From positions 1,072,201-1,136,200 of the forward strand of contig CM018608.1 in NCBI GenBank assembly GCA_009192285.1: a stretch of 64,000 bases of DNA, read 5' to 3'. Numbering within the stretch: position 1 is the stretch's first letter; every line of letters begins with the position of its first letter. Shown one piece after another: positions 46,013-55,653 of the stretch. The DNA is from Morchella semilibera. Lineage: Eukaryota > Ascomycota > Pezizomycetes > Pezizales > Morchellaceae. Position numbers and translations under genes: made by a program. The notes under the pieces were generated by a model. That model worked only from the letters and a program-made list of their open reading frames with translations, made no database searches and was not told the DNA's origin.

Positions 46013-47533
46013 ATGCCTAAGATAAAGGCTCCCCGCAGATACAAGTATGTGGTGAACCGTGTTAGCAACAATCCTGTCACCACCACCAGCAAAGAAAAAA
46101 ATCACCCTCCTGTAATGGCCCCTAGCCCCCCTCCCCCTCCCCCTCCCCCTGCATCTACGAAGGCAACCCCGGCGGTTGAAAAAGAGCGGCCGCGGCCAGC
46201 GGTGCCCCGCTTCTCTTTTACATCCCTCATATCTGGGATTGAGAATAAAGTCCCTCCCAGGACAGCACCAGGACCCAATGTTGGTCCTCTGAGTCCTCCG
46301 AGCAGTAACGACAGAACAACACCAAAGGGCCCCCTCAGTTCTCCCCGAGATAAAACGACGTTGAGGCCTGCTACTGACCCCTCGGTACAAAAATGCAAAG
46401 CTAATCCCCTGAGTCCGCGTGCAAAAGCCCCGCCACTCGCCTTAAAAAGATCATTGGGAGAGGCGGCTGCAAAAATCAGCAAGAGTAAGATTATTAAGGT
46501 CAGTAAGGCGAAAAGTCTTACTACCACCACCCCAACAATAGCCAAAAAGAAGACCGACGGCAGCGGTTGCAACAATTCTACTGCTACTGCCATTTCCTCC
46601 TCTGCCACCAAGACTGCTGCTACTGCTATCAAAGCTGCTGCTACTGCTATCAAAGCTGTTCCCGCTACTACAGCTGCTATCAAAACCAACATCAAGGCAA
46701 GAAAATACACTAGCAATGAAAGCTCACCCATAACTACATCTACCACCACTACTACCGCTGCTACCACTCCAAATAACGATATCAAAACCAAAAAGTCTGC
46801 TAGCAGTAGCAGATCACCAAATGTCATTGCCACTGCCACTGCCACTGCCACAGATATCAATACCAAGGCGAAAAAGCTCACTACCAGCGATAATTCGCCC
46901 ACAGCCACTGTCGCTGTTTCTGCCACGGGCATCACAACCAAGGCCAAAAAATCCTCTAGCTCACTCACTGCCACCACAACTGCCGCCAAAAACACCACCA
47001 CCTCAATAGCCACTATTACCAATAACAAGGCCTCCAACAAAGTTCTTATCAAAAACATCAAGCTTAACCGCACCTCAGATATCAACAAGAACACACACGC
47101 AGACGACTTACCCTCGCCAGCAAAGACGGGTACAAACAAGCGCCCCCGCACCTCAGATATCATAGAAGTCGTCGATCTTGAATCCTTACCTTTACCATCC
47201 TTCAAGAAAGTACGCACCCAACCCTCAGCTCCCGGCAAACCCACCGTCCCCCGACTCAACATCAAGCCACTGAAGCAGCGTCCAGCGCCCCCGAACCCGC
47301 TCCGCGTAGACATGCCGACGACACCGCGGCCAGCGATGGCACAGCCACTACATATCCCCGACTTTGCGAGGCCGAGAAGAGAAGCAGGAGCAGCGCGAGG
47401 GGCCGGTGAGCCGTACTTGGGGCCTCTGTCAGAGAGGTTTGGCACGAGTATGAGGGATATGATGGGGCCGCAGTGGGCAATAGCGCCAGAGGGGGCAGTT
47501 TCGAAGCAATACTGGGGGGAGGGAGTAAGATGA
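46013..47533 (+). CDS. Basic, intrinsically disordered protein of unknown function
   Basis: Single exon, 506 aa, from ATG 46013 (the frame is open further upstream but begins with TTG). The N-terminus is basic (MPKIKAPRRYKYVVNRVS). It is followed by a poly-Pro run (SPPPPPPPP), Ser/Pro segments and a long region built from short Ala/Thr/Lys-rich blocks such as TKTAATAIKAAATAIKA, with repeated KAKKS/TSS motifs. Near the end come KRPRTSDIIEVVDLESLPLP and a more ordered-looking tail (GPLSERFGTSMRDMMGPQWA). Many Lys clusters could serve as nuclear localisation signals, so a chromatin- or nucleic-acid-associated role is conceivable, but nothing proves it. No enzymatic motif. The minus strand is also open here, a side effect of the biased composition. 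Confidence 0.65.
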   Translation: MPKIKAPRRYKYVVNRVSNNPVTTTSKEKNHPPVMAPSPPPPPPPPASTKATPAVEKERPRPAVPRFSFTSLISGIENKVPPRTAPGPNVGPLSPPSSNDRTTPKGPLSSPRDKTTLRPATDPSVQKCKANPLSPRAKAPPLALKRSLGEAAAKISKSKIIKVSKAKSLTTTTPTIAKKKTDGSGCNNSTATAISSSATKTAATAIKAAATAIKAVPATTAAIKTNIKARKYTSNESSPITTSTTTTTAATTPNNDIKTKKSASSSRSPNVIATATATATDINTKAKKLTTSDNSPTATVAVSATGITTKAKKSSSSLTATTTAAKNTTTSIATITNNKASNKVLIKNIKLNRTSDINKNTHADDLPSPAKTGTNKRPRTSDIIEVVDLESLPLPSFKKVRTQPSAPGKPTVPRLNIKPLKQRPAPPNPLRVDMPTTPRPAMAQPLHIPDFARPRREAGAARGAGEPYLGPLSERFGTSMRDMMGPQWAIAPEGAVSKQYWGEGVR

Positions 47534-49645
47534 GTATATAAGTACTTCGAATTCTCTTTGTTGGGCTTCTGAATGGTGTTACGAGTTGGAAAATTAGGGG
47601 TGGGGTGGATGTGGGGTTGTAGGGGTCTGTGTAGGCGTCAACTAGTGATGAAGGGTATTTGTCTTTCTAAATAGATACCTCTTTCTATTTCTTTTCTTTC
47701 TCAACATTATATCCCTCTTGATTTTAGACTAATTTTATCCGTTTACCCTGCGGAAACCTGCCGAGTGAGATCTCATGAAGAGAACTCCGAGTGAGCATCT
47801 ATGAGTCCAATGTTATGCTGATAATCTATTTATGAAATTTCGCAGATCTAAACATTGTTCCTTAGTTTAATTTGTTGTTGCTTTAATGGGTGTCGGTGTA
47901 ATTACACATAGCGAACCCAGTCAGCCATCCATGGTTATTATGATTACCCCCTAAAGTTCTCGCATTAAATACATATTCCCATTCTTTGTTAGGGCCTTTG
48001 TTCACAAGATAGACGGGGGATGTAATATGGGGCGCTGTTTGTTTGCCGTGTGTTTGGGTGTTGAGTGTGGTTCTGGTCAATCCAGTTTTGGTCTTTCATA
48101 CACCCCTCTGTCTCTCCCTCCACTCTAATCCTGTTGTTAATTATTCTAATAGCTCCTAATGGTATAGCCCAACTATTGAGAGAGACATTTGCAGCTGCCA
48201 GACCTTGGTACAACGTTGGCCAACTGCTGGCTTGGGTTAGTAAGTAGGTGGGACTCGACACTTCCTCGGAGACCAATCTACCCAAAAAATTAAGGCCCCC
48301 CCCACCCCTAATCGGCGGCATAGTTGATGGTTGCTGCTGACAGGACAGATAAAGGTGAAACCCACACGACGTTATGTGCCTTGCTACATGTATCCTGACG
48401 TCTGGGGGATGGCCGTTATTACATGCCATATAATGCGCGCTAGGTCTAAAACTTAGTATGATGTGCAATAGTGATCCATTTTCTAAACGTCAAGGAAGTA
48501 CTAGTAGAGTTGCATGCATGCAAACCCATGTACCTCCACACATGTACGTGCCCATACCCTCCACGAATGCCGACATGGGCCCGACCAGACCCGTGGGGAC
48601 GGAGTAATCAAACAATACAGAGACATCTACTCTCTAACCACCTGCAGCGCGCAGGAACCGGGGTGGTGGTGGTGGTGGTGGCGTTCACAGACATACTCTA
48701 CCTACATAAACACGCCCAACCTTCTGGATCAAGCAGCTCTATATTTGGGCGCTTACATAGGTAGGGTAGAAGAGAGAGAGAGAGATATACATACATCAGA
48801 CGGGCCGGAGGTACCCCAAGAACGGTGGAACGTGATTGGGAAGTAGGTACACAAGTATATACCCGGAACAATGTCTAAAACAGCCGGCCTGTTGTTTCGG
48901 AGTGGTGGTTGTGTCACAGTGGGAGTGGTGATGGTTGTCGTGGTTGTTGTGGTGAGAATGTATGTCACATATTTGAGGGACATGGTTCGGGTTGCGTGAC
49001 CTTATTCAGTCTCGCTGTTAGCCTTGGGAAGGTGTTTTTTTTTTTTTTTTTTTTTTTTTTTCCTTTTCAAAACCTGCGACAGTATACTGTAATACGGGTT
49101 TAGGAATTTCACTATATATCTACACCGCCACCAACCAGCTGTTGAAGTGCAAATAAAACACTGCCGACCCACCCCGACAACTGATCTGATTTCCAACCCT
49201 CCACCGAGCGAGAACTCATGACGCTGGGGCTAGGGTTACCCCCTCCACCCTCCATATTAACACCGCGGGGTCCGAATGCAATTACTGATGTAAACAAAAA
49301 AAAAACGAAACCGCGGGGGGTCCGAATTGCACGCCCAAACACTGCGCGCTCTCGCTATTAAAAGTTTTCAGGTAAAAAAGACACTCCTTCGTAGACCCTA
49401 AGTGTTACTATGCAAGGCTGCAGCTGAGGCTCCAATGTATTGTATGTAGGTGGTTGTTCTCGGCTGCGGGATGCCTAGTAGCGGGGCCGGTCACTGTGCA
49501 TGCACCACAACCACCCACCAACCACCATTTTCCTACCGGCCTCGACATCACCACCATTAACCCTCCTTTAAAGAAACCCACCCCGTCACCCTCACCTCGC
49601 CTCACCCCCCGCTTCGCCACCAAAACAGCACGAAAAAGTGAAAAG
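47534..49645. other. Intergenic, about 2.1 kb
   Basis: No supported gene. The minus-strand frame at 47989-48468 has no family resemblance. It contains GGT repeats at 48662-48682, GA repeats at 48773-48784, a 27-base T run at 49035-49061 and a duplicated CCGCGGGGTCCGAATGCA / CCGCGGGGGGTCCGAATTGC segment near 49263 and 49312. The last part is the LSM1 promoter. Confidence 0.5.
49035..49061. repeat. Poly-T tract (27 bases)
   Basis: Longest homopolymer in the window. It could be the reverse of a retroposed poly-A tail, but no flanking element was identified; the length may also be affected by sequencing error. Confidence 0.8.
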
Positions 49646-50375
49646 ATGGAAGGCGCCGAACCCCCAACGCTCCCACCGCAAATGTTCACAACATCTGCGC
49701 AGCTCCTCGATCTGACCGATAGTGCGCACACCATCCTCATACTCGCCCGAACCAAAGTGAACTGACGGGTACAGAGAAGCTGCTGGTTGCGCTCCGAGAT
49801 GGGCGCAAGCTGATTGGTGTGTTGCGGTCGTGGGATCAGGTATGTTGCTGCTGCTTCTTCTCCGCTTTCTGTACAAGAAGAGGGAGTGTTGACTGAGTGG
49901 GTCTGTGTGCGCGATATAGTACGGTTTGTCTCAACTTTCGCTTCTGCGCTAGGTCGGGTGGTTGGATGCGATAGATAGACTGTGGGGAAGAAGCCCAGCT
50001 AACACATTCTCGCCCTCCCCGCGCAGCAAACCTCGTTCTCCAGAGCACCGTCGAACGTCTGTATGTGAATGATTCGTACTGCGACATCCCGCGCGGCGTC
50101 TTCATTGTCCGTGGCGAGAACGTCTTGTTGCTTGGCGAGATTGTACTCCCCACCACCCCCCTCCCCTGTATAGAGTATGGGAGGGTCAAATTCTGACATT
50201 ACGGGGTGGATAGGACCTTGATCGCGAGGACGACATACCCTTCCGGCAGGCGTCAGTCGAGGAGGTGTTTGCGGCGCAGAGACAGGCGGATGCGGAGAAG
50301 AAGCAGAGGGACAAGGTGCATAGGAAGAAGCTGCGGGCGCTGGGATTCGAGGATGAGGGCGAGGTGTTGGCTTAG
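49646..50375 (+). CDS. LSM1: U6 snRNA-associated Sm-like protein LSm1
   Basis: Subunit of the cytoplasmic Lsm1-7 ring that binds deadenylated mRNA 3' ends and promotes decapping in P-bodies. Five exons: 49646-49721, 49775-49839, a 4-nt exon 49920-49923, 50027-50142 and 50214-50375; 140 aa. Sm1 motif: LLDLTDKKLLVALRDGRKLI then GVLRSWDQYANLVLQSTVER; Sm2 motif: IPRGVFIVRGENVLLLGEI. A basic, helical C-terminal extension follows, typical of LSm1. The 4-nt exon TACG supplies the Tyr of DQYANLVL. It is flanked by ATATAG and GTTTGT, and both surrounding introns have CTGA/CTAAC branch sites. Without it, exons 2 and 4 cannot be joined in frame. Convergent with the kinase gene downstream. Confidence 0.9.
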
Positions 50376-50713
50376 GAGAGGGTGAGTTATGGGATGAGAG
50401 GAGGGTTATCTGACAGAGCGAGAGAGAAAGAGAGGGATAGGGGACCTTGTTATATTAAACCCAGGGCCTAACCTCCGGAGAGAAACGCAAAAAATGCGAA
50501 ACAAAATTTTTTTATTTATGCACTCAATGGAATGGAGTTCTTTTTTTTTTTAATCCTACTAATTATAAGGTGGTGGGGGTTCTCATTTATATATTATAAA
50601 AACCCCACGAGGGAAGGAACTGCGCAGCTAAGAAGTTACTTAGCTACACCAGCACTTATCCACCCAGCCTACGTCGTCAACTCTCTACAACAGAATAGAG
50701 GGGGGGGGGGAAT
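50376..50713. other. Convergent 3' spacer between LSM1 and the kinase gene
   Basis: 3' UTRs of two convergent genes. T-rich at 50505-50515 and 50540-50550, with a G run at 50700-50710. Nothing else seen. Confidence 0.6.
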
Positions 50714-51687
50714 CTAATTTTCCAACGCCCTCCTCCGCTCCACCGCATCGATAATGATCTCCACCGCCCACGGCAGGATCTCATTCATATGCATATCCGC
50801 CTCCAACGGCGCCACAATACCCTTCCTCTCTATGACCTCGGAGTCCAGGTTGCCATTGACATCCCCACCAACGAAGAGGTGCCTGTGCGCTTTCACCTGC
50901 AACTTGTTAGATTCAAACATCAATAAAGACCGGCTTGGGGGGGGGGGGGGGAAGAGGGGACAAACATAGTTTGGCCAGACGATCCTATCAAAGTACCCAG
51001 GGGGGTCCTCCCAGAAGCCTAGAGTTAGTTAGCTAGGTATATATATATATATGTATAGTATAGAACAAAATATAAAGAATTGGGACTACCCTCGATGGTG
51101 ACATATCCGGCCCTGGCCTCTCTCCTCTGTTTTGCCTATATATATATATAAAACATCCCTATTAGCACCCAGTCCCAAACCTTCAATCCCAAAATCCATC
51201 CAGACCACAAACCCACCTTCTCATACGGCGCCCTCAAAAACACCGCCAAATCCAGCGCCTCCAGCACCTCCTCATCATGGAACAGCAAAAAGCCATCCAC
51301 AACCGCCAGTCTCACCCCACCACCCAACGCCTCCCCCACCCTCGCCCTGCACCCCGCCACCACCTCCTCCCGCACCCCGCTCTCCCCAAGCGCGTTCTTA
51401 TCCTCCTTGCTCACCAGGTCCTCCGGCAGGCGCCCGCGCTCCCGCACATGCTTCAGCGCCTTCTTGAGCGCCGCGAAATCGATGGCCTCGACGCAGTCGT
51501 AGTCCACCTCCCCGTCCACCACGGGGAGGTCCGCTTCCGCCACAAAGAAGTCGTCTTGGTGCAGGATGAAGCTCGAGGGGAAGAGGCCCCGTAGGAGCCG
51601 TGACAGCGTCGTTTTGCCGCTGTTGGAGAGGCCTGAGAGCCCGACTATTAGGGGCGCGGGCGCGGGGGCGGGGGCGGGGATGGACAT
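50714..51687 (-). CDS. NRK1: Nicotinamide riboside kinase (NRK1 type)
   Basis: Phosphorylates nicotinamide riboside to nicotinamide mononucleotide in NAD+ salvage. Four exons: 51687-51217, 51135-51090 (46 nt), 51018-50966 (53 nt) and 50896-50714; 250 aa. P-loop GLSNSGKTT at about 19-27, followed by LHQDDFFVAEADLP (the catalytic/substrate DD pair), and the lid-side RREARAGYVTIEGFWEDPPG then YFDRIVWPNYV segment, which appears only when the short exons are spliced. VVDGFLLFHDEEV matches the Walker B region. The uridine kinase-like fold and these motifs match fungal Nrk1. The N-terminus has a short Pro-Ala repeat. The introns are unusually rich in C runs. The ATG at 51687 was chosen because the frame upstream is unrelated. 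Confidence 0.88.
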
Positions 51688-52390
51688 GGTAGGTAGGTAG
51701 GTAGCCCTGGTTAGATAAGGCAGGAGCGGGGATGTAGGAGGCGGGGTATGTGTAGCTGTAAGCTGGTTTGTGACAGGGCCAAAGATTCTTTTTTTTCTTC
51801 TATAATATATATTATTAACGTTGGTGATATGTACCTTATATAGCTGCAAAAGGTTCAACCACCCACAGTAGATAATAACAGCAGTACATATATGAGTTCT
51901 CAAACGACTTATCAAATGGCTGGTCAGTGTTCGAAGCCGACGTCACTTGGAGATTTACGGTTTTCAGGCTTAGTCTATCATTACCCCAGCAAGGCTCAGC
52001 TACGCGCTTTTCCCCTCATGTGGCTGGTATAGGTGCCAAGGATGGATAAGCTTTAAAGCCACACGGGTGGTGCCGTGCGAATACCTGGTAAATAGTAATT
52101 GCCGGAAAGGGTCAATTATTACATATAAGTACAAGGCATTCTGTACCATAAAGTCATAGCGGGCTTTTTGTCCATTTCTTTTGCTGGACCTGCATGAGGC
52201 TGCAGTACAACAGGATTGTTAATCATTGACCATCCGTAGTGATGAGTGGTAGCTACATGTAGTACATAGCAGATTTGTTCAAATATAGTGGTATAATAAC
52301 CTGTAAGTAAGTAGTAGTGACTTCAGTCTAAGGTTACCCCCCGATCAACCTGATAATCACACGCCCCTCTAGTCTCCCCAAAGTGGTGTC
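51688..52390. other. Intergenic, about 0.7 kb
   Basis: Promoter of the kinase gene (AT-rich near 51790-51840) and the 3' side of the oxygenase gene. TACATGTA at 52255. GTAG repeats at 51690-51703. No gene seen. Confidence 0.55.
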
Positions 52391-54322
52391 TTAGATAGAG
52401 ACACCACCCTGAGTAGCAATAGTGAACTCAACTGCTGCGGGTCCAAGCAGACTAGGCCCCACAAACTGCACCATTTTCATAAAAAGCCACATACCAATCA
52501 CGCTTATGATCCCTAGGAGCACAAAAAAAACTAGTAGGACTGTTGCACTCCTCTTCTCCGACAATCCCCTCATCTCCTTCCACTTCAGGTCCATCGCCTC
52601 GATGCTGCCCGCCTCCGTCTTTGTTGTCAATTGTGGCACAAACTGGAAATCAAAATTTGTTAACCCCCCCAGGCCGTCGTTGCTAACGAGGATATTGAAC
52701 ATGATCCGCTTTGTAGCCTCGATCTTGCGCTTGTCGAATCCGGGGAATATTCGGGATGAATAACCGATATAGCAAACGAATAAGCATTGTGAGAACACCA
52801 ACACTTTACTGAGGAAGGGTGCCTGCGGGAGGCCAAGCTCGTCACATAGTTCGTTTCCGTTGATCCATCTGGCTGTGGCGACCAAAAAGTCGGCAGATGG
52901 ATATGACGGCGGTGTGTTGGCAATGGAAGCAATAATATTTTGGGATAGGATCTTCGAGGTTGGCGAGGGCTTCACTTCGTTGATGAAAATATATTCCAGG
53001 TAGACCCTTGCTAGCTCAGGGGTTGCAAGCACGCTGTTGATTGACTTAGTGACATGCAAGCTCGTTTCAAAGTGCGGGGGAGGTTTTACTCTGTAGGGCA
53101 GCCAACATAATGCGCAACCAATCTCCAAAACGCCGTGTAATCCACAATCCTACTCGCCAGAGATAGAAAATTAATATAAACCTATAATATAGGTAATTCA
53201 AAGAAAAACTCACTCTTGCCTCGTCGGGAAAATCCCTTGTCTGGGTAACGCAAACATTACCATCGACAAGCTAAATGACAATATCGTAGCAATTGAGTCC
53301 AAGTGATTGATTGGTATCCCAAATTCCTCAAGATCGTAATACTCTGGATTTTTCTCCCGAAGCTTCAATATCCTCTTACGAACCGCCGAGTGAAGCAACC
53401 GGACCTTGATAGACGATATGTGGCCGTCCCCACCGGGCTTTATCGATTCAAGGGACCTAGTACACTACCATTTCCGTCCCAAAGTTAACAACCGGCCTAG
53501 TCATGACGTCGATCCCGTGTTACAGGGGCCTTTCGTCCAATCTACCCTACCTGTAAGATATGTCTTGATATAGAATTAGCAAATAATACATCTAAACCGC
53601 AACACGTACAACACTGGTAGGTTAAACGAGAAACAAATAACGTACTGCGTAGTCTCAAACATCCTCCGTTTCGCAACAGACTTCGAGAAGCCACCTGTAC
53701 GAGCCAGCACCTCTGCGATCTTATGCGCGCCCTGCATTTCTATTTGTCAATCCTGCATAGCAGCCGTTGGACAAAAGTATCCTATCACAAAGCACAAGAA
53801 AACTAGACGTATGTGAACATACCATCCCTCCTAGCAGACTTGAATATGTCAACCCGGCACTAATAGCTATTGCATATCGATAATATACCTAAACCACCCC
53901 ACCACTATCAGTAACCAATCCCACCTATCCTCCTCTACACCGTTTACATCTCTAGCACACCACCAACATCCCACTCTCCCGGTTATAGTATTACAAAAAA
54001 AAAAACTCACATCTTGACCCCTCTGAATCTGCTCCCAATCGACCCATTCCGGTATCGTATTAACCTCTGTCCACAGCTGGTCCAACACGTCGTCGTTCTG
54101 ATGCTCCTCCTTCAATGTAGTGTACAGGTCCCTCTCTCCCTTGACCACCAATAGCCTAGCCAGTGCTTCGTCCGAAAGTTTATCCCAACAGCCCCGCAGG
54201 GCCGCTGCCTCATCGTGGCTCGGGTGAAGTGGTGACCATGTATATTTCCAGCCAAAATTCTCGTAGACCACCGGCTTCTCGCCGCTGTTGAAGCCAGCTG
54301 TAATTTTGTGGATCCAGCTCAT
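52391..54322 (-). CDS. MpaB/latex-clearing-type (DUF2236) oxygenase, ER-membrane protein
   Basis: Predicted heme-dependent oxygenase family (ER-bound oxygenase MpaB/rubber oxygenase catalytic domain). Exons: 54322-54011, 53888-53823, 53731-53646, 53456-53214, 53149-53090 and 53033-52391; 469 aa, all phases consistent. Landmarks: WVDWEQIQRGQDVYYRYA, SAGLTYSSLLGGMGAHKIAE, LARTGGFSKSVAKRRMFETT, ESIKPGGDGHISSIKVRLLH then SAVRKRI (putative heme-His region), FGIPINHLDSIATILSFSLS, DYTAFWRLVAHYVG and LEYIFINEVKPSPTSKILSQ. A C-terminal membrane helix (TVLLVFFVLLGIISVIGMWL) would anchor it. Between exons 3 and 4 a 13-nt segment (53551-53563) would add HILQ as relatives have, but using it breaks the frame. 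Substrate unknown; relatives act in secondary metabolism, yet no biosynthetic cluster is seen here. Confidence 0.82.
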
Positions 54323-55653
54323 AGCTCTTGGTGGGGGTTTGAGAGGAGGATCGTTATATTCTAGGTGGTATAGGTTTTCTTCCTTTCAAATGGGTGAGGG
54401 CTTTTTCTTAAAGGGTGGGGAGTTTAAGGGATAGAAAGAAACCGATATGTTGGCACCAAGCTGAGGGGTTGGGAATTTATTCGTTGAAAAGTTCGTGTTC
54501 TATGTTACTCTCATCTTTAGTATTGTGCGTGTACATGTGATTTTACCTTACCCAAGTCAATTTGTCCTCTCTAGCAGCCCACACCTTTCCATACTACGTA
54601 CTGCATCTTCCAATAGGTTTTTACGGTAGTAGCGGCGCTTGTCGCCAGCACCTTACTTTTGCGCGTGTGAAGATCACTTATGTGCGCCTCACACGGGATA
54701 GTACTGAGCGCACCTCTCGGTAATCTTTGTGGTTGATCCATTGAACCCGGAATCACCTCTTCTGATAGCGGGGGCACACCGGTTGGAAACCAGCCAGTCG
54801 TTGCGTCATGTCATAAGCTAGATCCCAATAAATGCTCTTGGCTGGCCGGTTCTAGACCACCGAATCACTTTCCATGATCATACTTGAACGTATCATACGA
54901 GAGGGGCACCTTAAGAGAATGTATATAATCATGCACACCCTATAATAGTAATCCGATTCTCACACAGGCATGGAGTAGTAGGCGAAGAACTACCATCATC
55001 ACAGCCCCCTCCTCCCCCACCCCAAATGTCTCTAGTATTAGCCGCGCCTGTCCCTCGCGTACATTCAGCTCCAATCGCATCCAACTCCCCCCCCCCCCAA
55101 TATTCCCAAATTTCAGACGACAAAACTCCACGCCCCCATGGTCACCCCACATCCAGATATTGTAAACTTTACACTTTGTACACCCGTCTCCCACCCCTAT
55201 ATGAAAATCCCATTGACTGAAGTCTTCAAGAAAAAAACAAAGGAAAAAAATCTGCTCCGGAAAGTAAATAAATCCTGTAAAAAGAAAATCCCCGCCCCCG
55301 ACCAAAAAGAAAAAAAAAGCAACCCAGAAGCTAGGAGAATTGAAAGGTGAAAAAAAAAAAAGAAAAGAAGCCCTGCCCATGCAAAAGACGCAAAGAAAAC
55401 TAGTGTACATTAAAACCCTATGAAACGATTTAAAACGAAGGTATCTCCAAAGCAGGTCAAGAAAAACGAGAATTAACTCAAAAAACCAACCCAACGAACT
55501 GTAAAACAAGTAAGAATGAAACAAAGTTGAAGCACACGGAACACCCCGTTTAAGAATAACATAGAAGAACCCAACCGAATAAAGACTGACCAGATACAAA
55601 AACGCATGACAAATGAAATCGAGCTGAGGGTATTTGGAATTAATTATTATTTC
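54323..55653. other. Intergenic, about 1.3 kb
   Basis: Left part: promoter of the oxygenase gene. Right part (55200-55650): very A-rich, probably the long 3' UTR of the minus-strand WD40 gene. The 219-codon frame at 54940-55599 on the minus strand is a Phe/Tyr-rich artefact of that A-rich sequence. A C run lies at 55087-55098. Confidence 0.55.

Noticed and set aside
46102-47445. 447-codon minus-strand open frame opposite the disordered protein gene
   Set aside because: Its Val/Ala/Leu-rich repeats are the complement of the plus-strand Thr/Ala/Lys repeats. The plus frame has the proper ATG, promoter tract and coherent basic composition.
47989-48468. 159-codon minus-strand frame
   Set aside because: No domain, no neighbouring exons; crosses poly-G/C and repeat-like sequence.
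54940-55599. 219-codon minus-strand open frame rich in Phe, Tyr and Gly
   Set aside because: It lies in A-rich sequence just past the WD40 stop; composition reflects poly-A/T bias and no family resemblance or splice context was found. More likely 3' UTR.
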